A stretch of DNA of 64,000 nt from Limisphaera sp. (GTDB lineage Bacteria; Verrucomicrobiota; Verrucomicrobiia; Limisphaerales; Limisphaeraceae), in NCBI GenBank assembly GCA_025057755.1, contig JANWVC010000013.1, forward strand, positions 124,001 to 188,000, written 5' to 3'. Positions within the stretch are counted from its first letter, which is position 1. Every line of letters starts with the position of its first letter. Under the pieces are notes generated by a model. That model ran no database searches and had not been told where the DNA came from. It worked only from the letters and a program-made list of their open reading frames with translations. The position numbers were made by a program, and so were the translations under genes. This document shows positions 50,061-59,667 of the stretch, one piece after another.

Positions 50061-51821
50061 TCACTGAGACCATAATGGGATGTCACTGGGCCGAATCGGC
50101 CCGCGGAGTTTTTCGAACTCGGTTCGATCGAGGTAATGCACTACCGGGTGGTAATCGCCTAGAAAACCGTTGGTAGAGTTTCGGCCCAAAAGGCGAGCAT
50201 CATACACGGTGCTGGCCCAATCCGTACGCCAGTCCAGACGGAGTTCATCCGGCGTTTTCTCAAACGCCCACTCGGGTGCCACGCTCAACCAACGCAGCGT
50301 CCAACTTTGCGCTGCGGTGGGGCCCCAATTCACCCAGGTAACCCCATTGGAGGGAACGGCATTGGTAGGGCGATCCTCCGCCCGAGAGAAGACGATGACA
50401 TACCATCCATTTGTGTCAGTCAGGATTTCGTCGTCCATGATCGAATGGACGGCGGCCCCGACGTATCCATCGTGCTCAGGCCAGGCTTGGTCATAGCCCG
50501 TCAAGGACCAATACCGTGCTTGCGCCGCCGTCATTACGGGTTCCCCGTCACGGGTACGAGGAGTCGTCGGCAAACGGCCGGTCAGCACAGCCACCTTGCC
50601 CTTACCCAGAGACATCCCTCGTGTGAGATAATTGATGTGTGTACAACAGGTTGCCCCGGGCTCGTAGTTGCCTGGCGGCGGAAGATCCTCGCCCCGACCG
50701 GCTACACCCTTGTCCAATGCCCGTACATATTCTGGCGTCAATGCGCCCGTGGCGCGAGCAATGCCCGAAACAATGGACCGGAAGATGCCAAACATCTTGT
50801 CCCATCCTGCGTCTGCATGCTTCGGCTCTACCGGTGCGGTAACCCTGGCCGGGCGGGTTCGGTTCATTCTTCGGATCCAACGCGAACCGTCCACCTCAAG
50901 ATAATACGGGCGACCATCAGGAAGCTCCGCCCACACCCGAGGCCTGGCCACGCCGGCCAGAGGTCCTCGTGCCTTGTCGGGCGCATAGTATCGGATCCAA
51001 ATGCTTCCGATGTTAAAGCGACCCCCGCCGGGGCCATCATGAAACGCCCTGCCCCAAGGACCCTGATAAACAATGGCACTGCCGACCCGGCGATTGCCCG
51101 GCGCCCGATACCGAGGCGGCTCAAACGCGCCAGGATTCAGCGCCACGGGATTGCCAACTGCTAGCTCAAACGTCACCCGATACCGGCGATTCGTCGCCGT
51201 CCGATCGGCACCCACACGGAACGGGTTGACATGGCCCGGCCAGGGCTCGATGTCCACATCAACAATGGGCACTTCGGCCGCGCCGATCCATCCGCAATAA
51301 TAGGCCTCCGGATGAAATGAGGGCGTGACTTGCAGACTGAAAAACCGGCAATGCGGAAACTCCCCTTCTACTATGATCCGGCTACCGAAGGGCGCAAAAA
51401 TGGGCAGCACAAGATAGGTGCAGTGCGGGTCAGCAAAGTAACCGTAAAGCGCTCGCAGATCGATGTCGTGGGCCTCGCGCACGCACCAGAGTCGATCCGG
51501 ATCCACCTCTTCAGGGCGACGCAATGTGAATGGGCCGATCTCACGCAAATCCACCCCACCGGGAATCAGCCGTTCCGGAATTTCCGGTGGCGCATGCCCT
51601 TCCAGCCAACTTCTGATGTGTTTTTCCAAGGCGCGCGAAATCCGCCAGGCCTCTTCTATGACCTCCTGCCGGTTGGTAAAGCAGGGATAGTCCGGAGGCG
51701 TTGGCGCCAGCGCCCGCACTACCACGCGTGTGCATGCTGCAAACAGCAACGGCAGCACCGCAAGAATGAGCATCCCCAAAACCCACATCCGGGGCCGGGG
51801 GCGGAGGAGACCTTTCTTCAT
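50061..51821 (-). CDS. Large lipoprotein of unknown function
   Basis: 586 residues from the ATG at 51821, preceded by AAGGA; the signal peptide has a basic start (MKKGLLRPRPR) and a lipobox-like LFAAC with Cys30, so lipid anchoring is likely. Around residues 125-230 is a block I associate with uncharacterised proteins of many bacteria (YLVLPIFAPFGSRIIVEG, FPHCRFFSLQV, NPFRVGADRTAT). A middle part has YVRALDKG and PGATCCTHINYLTRG, and a C-terminal part GDYHPVVHYLDRTEFEKL. No catalytic motif is recognised. It faces the sugar-kinase gene. Confidence 0.75.
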   Translation of the reverse strand: MKKGLLRPRPRMWVLGMLILAVLPLLFAACTRVVVRALAPTPPDYPCFTNRQEVIEEAWRISRALEKHIRSWLEGHAPPEIPERLIPGGVDLREIGPFTLRRPEEVDPDRLWCVREAHDIDLRALYGYFADPHCTYLVLPIFAPFGSRIIVEGEFPHCRFFSLQVTPSFHPEAYYCGWIGAAEVPIVDVDIEPWPGHVNPFRVGADRTATNRRYRVTFELAVGNPVALNPGAFEPPRYRAPGNRRVGSAIVYQGPWGRAFHDGPGGGRFNIGSIWIRYYAPDKARGPLAGVARPRVWAELPDGRPYYLEVDGSRWIRRMNRTRPARVTAPVEPKHADAGWDKMFGIFRSIVSGIARATGALTPEYVRALDKGVAGRGEDLPPPGNYEPGATCCTHINYLTRGMSLGKGKVAVLTGRLPTTPRTRDGEPVMTAAQARYWSLTGYDQAWPEHDGYVGAAVHSIMDDEILTDTNGWYVIVFSRAEDRPTNAVPSNGVTWVNWGPTAAQSWTLRWLSVAPEWAFEKTPDELRLDWRTDWASTVYDARLLGRNSTNGFLGDYHPVVHYLDRTEFEKLRGPIRPSDIPLWSQ

Positions 51822-52520
51822 CCGGAGTCCTTTCTTGATCCGTTCACCCAGTCCTACGCGTGCGAAACTGCCCAGGTTACAAAGTCTGATCGTCGTCTTA
51901 GACGCCGCTGACTGGGCCGCGGTCCGTGGCGAAGACAGCACCGTTCTTCCGTGGCAATCTCCAACGTGTGGTGTATGGCAACGACGGAGCAGGGATCAAA
52001 AGACCCTCGAAACTGGCAGGCCAGAAGCATCGGCGGAAGATGGCTACTGATGTATTCACGAGCCGATTTGTGGGAACAGAGCCCACAAGCGCAAGCCGTG
52101 TAATTTCCGAGAATTTTCCATCTCTGAACGCGCACTCGATAACACAATGCCTCGCGCGTGGGGATATCGGCGCGGCAAAATCGACGTGCCGAGCGTGTGT
52201 CGTTGCCTGAGCTTACCATGACACCGTGCATCCCGCTTGTGAGAACCTCAGCGCAGAGCCACGCTCCGGAAGTACCTTGGTTGGCTACGGCATTACTTGG
52301 GATGCGGTTGTTTGCGAATCCCAGCATGCATGGGACTCCAGAGCCCGGTCGAAGCGACCTGGCCCTGGCTGGGAAAAACGCAGGGACTGTTTTCGGAGCC
52401 GCGTCCGGGGAACAAGGGTGACGGAATTGCTTTTGCCGTTACCACCCGGTCACTTCAAGACCGGCAACCTGCGAGCGCAAGAAAGCCACCTCAAGCAACC
52501 TCCACCGATTCTAGGCATCC
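51822..52520. other. Gap between lipoprotein gene and GH172 pseudogene
   Basis: About 700 bases holding only short frames without family features. It may include decayed sequence upstream of the GH172 pseudogene. Confidence 0.4.
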
Positions 52521-53600
52521 ATGAAAGCATCCATAATCTGTTGTTGTCTCTTGAGCTGTCTGGGCGAGGTGATTGTGGCCAAAGCGGCCGAAGCACCCTT
52601 CAAGGATATCGGCGCGGAGGTCGATAACCTGCGGAGTTTTTCTATGCCAGTTCGCGTTCGATCGTCCGAATTTACAATTGAGAAACGCAAGGGCAGCATC
52701 TCGGCAAACAGCCCGGTGCGCGAAGCCGCGCGCGATCCAGGGCGGAGCTGCATCCAGTGTATCTGGTTCACGCCGGCGCCGTTGAAGGGTGCCCTTTGGA
52801 TGCACCTGCAGTTTTTCAGGGACGGCGAGGCCGAACCGTCTGTGGAAGTGCCACTTAAGGAGGATATCTTGCCCGTGGTGGGCCCGGCGCTGCGAATCAA
52901 TTCCCTAACAGTGGACGCAAATCTTGGCAGTGCCTTTCATTGTTATGGGCCCATGCCGTTTCGCAAACGGGCGCGGGTCATGTTGGAGAACCTGAACGAG
53001 GGCCTGACACACGCTCTCTTATCAGATTGACCCTGTGATGACCGGGGTTCCGCCGGATGCGGCCTCCTTTCACGCTCAGTTCCAGCGTGGGGGGCCTAAT
53101 CGAAGAGCCGGGTTTGTACGAGACTCTCGACAGCGTCGAGGGTTGAGGTCACTGGCTGGACAAGGACCTGGCTTTGGGAGGTTTGCAGCACCGGGTGGTA
53201 AGGCGAAGACGAGACCAAGTTTTTCCTCAATGGGACTCAGACTCTCCGACCATTTGCGGCAAGGAGACCGAACACCACGTCTGCGGCTCTTACAAGTTCG
53301 ACGCTGCAGGTGCGGGTGGAAAACGACGATCCTCGGAATTTACCGGTCTATGCACAGGTCTCCCTCCAGTGATTCGGCCGGATGACCGCTATGATTTCAT
53401 AGCAGGGGTTTGAGATATACCGGGAGTCCATTGCCGAATCTCATTCGTGTTGAAAAGGACGCCCGAGTGGCCAAGCACGCGCCCGGTTGGGGATCCGGTG
53501 GTCGTTACTTGGAATTGCGTGACGATGTTGGCGTGAGGGCATCTTGGATCCGACAGAGCCCCCACTCCTTTTGCGAAACTGTCTTCGGCCGATGATCTGG
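52521..53600 (+). pseudogene. DUF2961/GH172 glycoside hydrolase, shattered
   Basis: The first frame (52521-53030) has a signal peptide (ICCCLLSCLGEVIVAKA) and clear GH172 blocks: VDNLRSFSMPVR, GALWMHLQFFRDGEAEPSVE and FHCYGPMPFRKRARVMLEN. It stops at 53028. The family continues in other frames: VPPDAASFHAQFQR (about 53048-53090), YETLDSVEG then a stop and GHW (about 53115-53160), PTICGKETEHHVCGSYKFD (about 53248-53305) and a last DDVGVRASWIRQ block near 53522. The known family acts on fructo- or arabinofuranosides. Several frameshifts and stops rule out a working enzyme. Confidence 0.8.
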
Positions 53601-53679
53601 ATCCGAGGTAGCTAGCGGACGAGGTTCGAATCGAATCCATGACAGCCGAAAGCGCGGCGCGATGGCATTGGAGCTGGAT

Positions 53680-55176
53680 TCAATCCAGAAGCGGTGCTGC
53701 CAGGGCTTCCCGATACACCTGCGTGTATTCGGTCGCAGTCCGATCCCAACTGAAGTCAACCTTCATACCGTTGATTTGGTATTGCCGCAGTAGGTCGGGG
53801 TGTCGGTATAGCACCATCGCCTTGCGAATGGCATGAGCCAGCGCGGCCGCGCTGTATTCGTGAAATTTGATCCCGTTGGCACGTGAGAGCGACTCACGTG
53901 CATCCACTACAGTGTCATCCAGACCGCCCACCGCGCGTACGATGGGCACGGTGCCGTAACGAAGGCTGTACATCTGGTTCAAGCCGCATGGCTCGAATCG
54001 GGAAGGCATGAGATAAAAATCGCAGCCGGCCTCAATGCGATGAGCCAGCCCGGCGTCGAATCCGATCCGCACGGCGACCTTTTGTGGGTACAGCTTTTGA
54101 AGCCGTTGCAGGGCGTCTGCATACCGTGCTTCCCCACTGCCTAACAACACGAAGCGCATGGACGCCGCAAGCATTTCATGCAACGCAGGCAAGAGAATGT
54201 CCAGGCCTTTCTGCTCAGCCAGACGGGTGATCGTCCCAAATAACGGCATCTCGGGAGAGCCGGGCAATCCCATTTCCTGCAGTAGTGCTTGTTTAACCAG
54301 GGCCTTACCGCGCAGGTCCTGCCAGGAGTAAGACGCCGGCAAGTGGGGATTATGTTCCGTGTTCCACTCGTCGTAATCCACGCCATTCAAGATGCCCCGC
54401 AGATGGCTCTGCCGCCGTCGCAACAACCAGGCAAGTCCCTCCCCAAACTCCTCAGTCAGAATCTCGCGAGCGTAACGGGGGCTAACCGTGGTGAGGCGAT
54501 CAGAGGTAGCAATGCCGGCCTTTAGGCAGTTAAGCTGACCGTACGCTTCTGCGCAATCCGGATGGAAGTAATCCCACGGCAGATTGGTGAGTTCATAAGC
54601 CCAGGCCGGGAAATATCCTTGATAGGCCAGGTTATGAACGGTGAGACAGGTTCGCGGCGCCTCCGTCCATCCTTCGTGCCGACGTTGATGACGTACCAAC
54701 AGGGGCACCAGCGCCGTCTGCCAGTCATGCACGTGAATCAGCTCAGGGCGCCACGGCAAATACCGGCCCAGATGGACCACACATTTTGAGAAAAAAATGA
54801 ACCGCTCAGCATTATCGGGGTAATCTCGTCCGTTTTCGTTATAAAGGCCGGCGCGGTCGAAGTAAGGGTCGTGCCCGATAAAATAAACGGTCAGCCGTGG
54901 TTCGGGTTCGTGCACCCACAGCTCTGCGTCCACGCGGCGATTCCCGAGAGGCAGATCAAATCGCCAGTCCTGCCGCCGCAACTGTGGGACTCGCTCTCGC
55001 AAACCCCGGAACAACGGTTTGACCATGCCCACCTGATGACCCGCACGGGCCAGGGCCCGGCCTAGGGCACCGGTCATGTCTGCCAGCCCGCCGGTTTTGG
55101 AGTAGGGATGAACCTCGCTGCTGGCAATCAGCACGCGCAATGTGGTTGACGAGAGCGTCGAAGCCGGTCCCCTCAC
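53680..55176 (-). CDS. glgA: Glycogen synthase (ADP-glucose type, GT5)
   Basis: 498 residues from a GTG at 55176 that overlaps the serS stop (GTGA); this gives the usual GlgA start with LRVLIASSEVHPYSKTGGLADM, the Lys-Thr-Gly-Gly-Leu binding the ADP-glucose phosphate. DWQTALVPLL and the C-terminal SRFEPCGLNQMYSLRYGT (E-x7-E region) complete GT5. It extends alpha-1,4-glucan; the GH57 branching enzyme of this window would add branches. The open frame to 55380 lies inside serS and is not family-like. Confidence 0.96.
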   Translation of the reverse strand: MRGPASTLSSTTLRVLIASSEVHPYSKTGGLADMTGALGRALARAGHQVGMVKPLFRGLRERVPQLRRQDWRFDLPLGNRRVDAELWVHEPEPRLTVYFIGHDPYFDRAGLYNENGRDYPDNAERFIFFSKCVVHLGRYLPWRPELIHVHDWQTALVPLLVRHQRRHEGWTEAPRTCLTVHNLAYQGYFPAWAYELTNLPWDYFHPDCAEAYGQLNCLKAGIATSDRLTTVSPRYAREILTEEFGEGLAWLLRRRQSHLRGILNGVDYDEWNTEHNPHLPASYSWQDLRGKALVKQALLQEMGLPGSPEMPLFGTITRLAEQKGLDILLPALHEMLAASMRFVLLGSGEARYADALQRLQKLYPQKVAVRIGFDAGLAHRIEAGCDFYLMPSRFEPCGLNQMYSLRYGTVPIVRAVGGLDDTVVDARESLSRANGIKFHEYSAAALAHAIRKAMVLYRHPDLLRQYQINGMKVDFSWDRTATEYTQVYREALAAPLLD

Positions 55177-56483
55177 GGCAGAATCCGCTCCTCTCCGTAA
55201 TAAGGACGCAAAGCCGGCGGAATCAGGACACTGCCATCGGCTTGCTGATAGGTTTCCACCAGGGCCACGTATAAACGCGCAAGGGCAGTCCCGCTGCCGT
55301 TGAGGATGTGCGGATGGCGATTCAGGCCGTGGGCATCCTTGAAGCGGAGCCGCATGCGACGTGCCTGAAACTCCTCGCAATTTGAGACGCTGGAGACCTC
55401 CAAGTACGAGCCCTGACCGGGCGCCCAGACTTCGAGGTCATACGTCTTGGCGCTGGCAAAGCCCAAATCGCCGCTGCACAACAGCACCACGCGGTAATGC
55501 AGACCCAGCATTTGCAACACCCGTTCGGCATGCTGCACCATCGCTTCATGCGCGGCATAACCCTCCTCCGGGCGAGTAATCTGAATGAGCTCTACCTTGT
55601 CGAATTGATGCATGCGGATCAGGCCGCGCGTGCCCACGCCGGCCGCACCCGCTTCGCCCCGAAAACAAGGCGTGTACGCGCAATAACGAATCGGCAGCTC
55701 GGATTCGCGCAGGATTTCTTCCCGGTGCAAGTTTGCCACGACGGTTTCGGCCGTGGGAATCAGATAAAGCCGGCCCAACTGCAGTGGATCATCGCCCTCG
55801 GCTACGCCGTAATACTGGTCCCTAAACTTTGGAAACTGGCCTACCCCTTCCAAGCAGGCAGGGCCCACCATCAAAGGCGGCCATACTTCGGTGTAACCAT
55901 GGTCCCGCGTATGGAGATCCAGCATGAACCGAATGAGGGCGCGTTCCAAACGCGCGCCGCGCCCCATGTACAAGGCAAAGCCGCTGCCAGCAACCTTGGC
56001 AGCACGCGCGAAATCCACCAAACCCAAACGCTCACACAGTTCGAGATGCGCGCGAGGGGGAAACTCAAACCGCGGCGGCTCCCCATGCACCCGAACGACT
56101 TGGTTTTCTTCTGCAGACCGACCCAGAGGCACCGTTTCATGAGGCAGGTTCGGGATCCGCAGCATCAGAGCATCCCGTTGCTGGTCCACCTCCATCACCT
56201 GCCGGTCCAGTTCCGCGATGCGGTCCCCCAGCACACGCGTTTCTTGTTTGCGCACCTCGGCTTCGGCCGTTTTCCCTTCAGCCAACATGCGGCCTATCTC
56301 TTTAGAGGCCCGATTTCGCTCCGCTTTGAGTCGTTCCACCTCGGTCAGGAGACGGCGTCGGCGCTCGTCCATCTCAAGAATTTGATCCACCAAGGCCTCG
56401 TCGCCCGCACCTCGCGTGGCCAGCCGTTGGCGCACAAAATCCGGAGTTTCGCGGATCTGCTTAATGTCCAGCACGAGCAGCAT
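55173..56483 (-). CDS. serS: Seryl-tRNA synthetase
   Basis: 436 residues. The N-terminal coiled-coil arm (about residues 35-105, RRRLLTEVERLKAERNRASKEI) reaches tRNA-Ser. The class II core shows the TAETVV serine-pocket block, motif 2 (CFRGEAGAAGVGTRGLIR) and motif 3 (HILNGSGTALARLYVALVE). It charges tRNA-Ser. Its TGA overlaps the GTG start of glgA by four bases, so the two are probably translated from one message. Confidence 0.97.
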   Translation of the reverse strand: MLLVLDIKQIRETPDFVRQRLATRGAGDEALVDQILEMDERRRRLLTEVERLKAERNRASKEIGRMLAEGKTAEAEVRKQETRVLGDRIAELDRQVMEVDQQRDALMLRIPNLPHETVPLGRSAEENQVVRVHGEPPRFEFPPRAHLELCERLGLVDFARAAKVAGSGFALYMGRGARLERALIRFMLDLHTRDHGYTEVWPPLMVGPACLEGVGQFPKFRDQYYGVAEGDDPLQLGRLYLIPTAETVVANLHREEILRESELPIRYCAYTPCFRGEAGAAGVGTRGLIRMHQFDKVELIQITRPEEGYAAHEAMVQHAERVLQMLGLHYRVVLLCSGDLGFASAKTYDLEVWAPGQGSYLEVSSVSNCEEFQARRMRLRFKDAHGLNRHPHILNGSGTALARLYVALVETYQQADGSVLIPPALRPYYGEERILP

Positions 56484-56794
56484 TATGCGGGCCGTAGCTC
56501 ATGGCGGCAAGGAACCAACAGAAGGCCACGGAACAGACCAATGGAACTGAACGGAATGCGTTTTGCCGCCGGTCGCGCGGCCATTGGTGTCGTCATAGGC
56601 CCGAAACGATCAGGCGTTGTGGGAGGGGAGGTTCTCTGCGGACTGACCGGTATTTTTAGGGCAAGAGCCAGGGACTTTCTGGTTCCACCTACAGCTTCCA
56701 AGCCCCAAGGGTCAGCCCACGGATCACTGGATCGCGGCCGCCCGCGTAAAAGTGCTGTCACCTCTGGCTCCACCGCCGGCGTGGTGGATCGGTG

Positions 56795-57165
56795 TCAAGC
56801 CGCGTTGGAGTTTCGTGGCAACGCCGGCAGCAAGATGAGCAGCATGGAAAAGTCTTCCAACGCCCGCAGCGCATGGGCATATCCGGTCGCACGTACACGG
56901 CATCTCCCGACTTGAGACAGTGTTTCGTTCCAGCCAGGGGGAATTCACATGCGCCAGTCAGAACCTGGATCCAAGCAGGGCGCGTGGAGGTGTGTTCGGA
57001 CAATTCCTGGCCGGCGGCAAAGCCGAACAAGACCACTCGAGCCTGCGGCAAGCTCAACAGGGTCCGACTCACGATTCCGTTTGGGGCAAAGCGCGTTTCT
57101 TGCGCAAGATGCAACACTGCGGCCTGATCTGGCATTAAGACTGACGGTTCTTGCATGAAGCGCAT
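56795..57165 (-). pseudogene. Small cupin protein with a single-base frameshift
   Basis: The start MRFMQEPSVLMPD and cupin core (SRTLLSLPQARVVLFGFAAGQELSEHTS, then GACEFPLAG and LKSGDAVYVRPDMP) read in one frame. After DMP the frame turns to nonsense (MRCGRWKTF), while the neighbouring frame gives HALRALEDFSMLLILLPAL, the usual end of this cupin type, stopping at 56795. One extra C in the CCC run near 56874-56878 would restore it. Without this the protein would continue out of frame to 56758. Function of the intact family is unknown; ligand His residues are HTS. Confidence 0.75.
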
Positions 57166-57300
57166 GATAGCGCCAATGCCGAAGAGCTCATTTGATCCGG
57201 GTCAAGCAGAGTTGCGAACGCGTTGTCTGACGATATTCTGAAAGTCGGCCGGGTTAAGATCACTCAAAGTCCATGGCCGTAAAACGGAACTGAAGCATCT

Positions 57301-57567
57301 ATGGCGAAAACACTGTTGTGGTTAGGGCTCGCATTGACGGGGATCGGTTTGTTGCTTGTGATCGGTCTGATTCCAGTGGGCCGAGCGGTAGGAGCCTATG
57401 TGACGCTGCCCGTGGGGGTTGTGCTATTGGGCATGAGCCTGATCTGGTCCATGCTCAGCGGGCAAGAAGAGGAAACGCCGGCGCAACAACCATCCTCGAC
57501 CGGTCAGACTCGGCGTCCGGATGAGACCTCTGTCGGAGGGGGGTGTGGTTGCGGTTGTCAGCATTGA
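57301..57567 (+). CDS. Small membrane protein with Cys-rich tail
   Basis: 88 residues with two membrane helices (about 5-26 and 33-53), a polar Glu/Gln/Ser linker and a glycine-cysteine tail GGGCGCGCQH. The tail with three Cys and a final His could bind a metal ion, by analogy with CGCGC tails in other small proteins. No family is recognised. It is a single gene between the cupin and the topoisomerase pseudogene. Confidence 0.6.
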   Translation: MAKTLLWLGLALTGIGLLLVIGLIPVGRAVGAYVTLPVGVVLLGMSLIWSMLSGQEEETPAQQPSSTGQTRRPDETSVGGGCGCGCQH

Positions 57568-57733
57568 CCCGGCGGGCAAAGAACAGACACCGAGTTTGCC
57601 GTAAAGAGGGGCCCCACTTGGGCTGCCACGCTCGGTGACGTGATTGATCGTGCACCAGCTTCACCGGAAATGCTGAACTCGAGATCCCGAACATTCAAAG
57701 TTTCCCGGGTGTTGCTGCACGAGGCTTTTGAAC

Positions 57734-59655
57734 ATGGCTGACACGGATCGTTCCCAACGTCCCGTTCATCAATACGACGAGAGCAAAATCAAAACGCTAT
57801 TGTCACTGGAGCAAGTCCGGTTGCGCACCGGCGTGTACATGGGTCGGCTCGGAAACGGAGCGCCCTACGACGATGGCGGCTCCATTTCAGTAAAGGAGGT
57901 CATCGACAACGCGGTGGACGCGTTCATCATGGGATATGGACGCCAAATTGATCTGGCCATCAGCGGCCCACGCGTCCGGGTCCGAAATCATGGACGCGGA
58001 ACCCCGCTGGGCAAAGTAGTGGACGGCGTGTCCATGATCAATGCCGGCGCCAAATATAATGACGAGGTTTTCCAATTCAGCGTGGGTCTGAACGAGGTGG
58101 GCGCCAAAGCCGTCATTGCGCTGTCTTGGGCGTTCACCGTCCGTAGCCATCGAGCGGGCGAATTGGTGGAGGCAACCTTTCGTCAGGGCCGCTTGGTGCG
58201 GGAAGAAAAAGGGCGGAACCCAGGCTCGCCAGATGGGACCTTGATGGAGTTCGAGCCGGACGCGGAGGTTTTCAAGGATTGGAGGTTCCGGTTGGAACAT
58301 GTGGAGCGGCGGTTGCGGCATTACAGTTATCTGAACAGCTGGCCGAACTGGTCCCGCACTGGAACGACGAACCCGCTCGTGTGTTTTCATCCCGGCAGGG
58401 GCTCACGGATCTCGCGATGGAGGAACTCGGCCAGGATGGCAGTGAGCGGTTGTATCCGCCGCTTTACTACACTCCGCGCATGCTTGGGTTTTGCTTCACC
58501 CACGCCCAAGGCCATTTCGGCGAGACTGTCTATTCGTACTTGAATGGCCAGTACACCAGTGACGGAGGCACCCACCCAAGCGCGTTCCGGGAAGGATTGC
58601 TCAAGGCAATCAATGAATTTGCCGAAACACGATTCGAAGACGAGGACGTGCGGGAGTCGCTCGTCGGCACGGTGGCAGTGCGGCTCAAGGATCCGGTATT
58701 TTGAATCGCAGACGAAAATAAGCTTGGGAATACCGAAATCCGGACCGAATGGGTCAACAAGATACGCGAAGCATTGCTCCATTTTTTCCCGCGCAATCGC
58801 TCCGTTGCAGAAGCGACCTCACCAAGGTTCGCGATACCCAACAACTCTGCAAGGAGTTGCAAGCAGTGAAAAAGCTCGCTCGGGAACGCGCCATGGCGAT
58901 CACGCTCCACATCCCTCAACTCAAGGATTGTCGGCGACATGACGACAAACGAACCGGTCGGGGCATAGGTAGCTGCTCTTCATCTGTGAGGGCCAATCCG
59001 CTCCCGGATCCATCACCAGTTGCCGTGATGTAGAGACCCAGGCAGTGTTCGTGCTCAAGGGCAAACCATAAAATGCATGGGAGCTGAAACGGGATGTCAT
59101 GTACAAGAACGACGAGCTCTATAACCCTACGGAACCCCTGAATATTGAGGAGGACATCAACGGATTACGGTACGAGAAGGTGATCCCGGCCACAGATGCA
59201 GACGTGGACGGCTTACACATTCGCAATCTGATGATGGCTTATTTTTCCGGTTCTTTGATGCGCTGGTCCATGACGGCCATCTCCACGTATTGGAGACCCC
59301 GTTCTTCGGCGTGCGTAACAAGAAAAGAACCCTCTATTGTTACAGCGAAGCGGAGCGGGATGCTGCCGTGCAGGCGCTGGGCGGCAGCCCCGAAATCACA
59401 AGGTTCAAAGGTTTGGGCGAGATTAGCCCGAGAGAATTTGCCCATTCCATCGGTACGGACATGCAGCTCAGCCGGGTGGAGTACGCGTCTCGATCGGAAA
59501 CCAGCGCCATTCTGGCATTTTATCTCGGCCGCAACACACTTGAGCGCCGCGATTTCATCATGGCACATTTGGTGGTATCGGCAGCGGACGAACCCGTCTG
59601 CATGCCGACCGGTCGCCGAAGGTGGCCGCTTGCACCACGGGTCGGCCATGCCTAG
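57734..59655 (+). pseudogene. ParE/GyrB-like type IIA topoisomerase subunit, multiply frameshifted
   Basis: The ATPase domain is open from the ATG at 57734: LEQVRLRTGVYMGRLGNG, VIDNAVDAFIMG and GLNEVGAKAV. The frame breaks near 58350. A second frame carries VFSSRQGLTDLAMEELG to LKDPVF. Breaks follow at about 58702 (one T too many), 58725 (one A short), 58965 and 59240 (T run). A TAA at 59069-59071 interrupts KGKP-NAWELKRDV. The Toprim pieces are readable ([23 protein letters not shown]) and the end is ITRFKGLGEISPREF. No parC-like partner is adjacent. The window's gyrB is intact. Confidence 0.9.
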
Positions 59656-59667
59656 GATGACCCGACC

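Noticed and set aside
51854-52327. Minus-strand frame of 157 codons upstream of the lipoprotein gene
   Set aside because: Overlaps the leader of the lipoprotein gene and lacks any recognisable feature.
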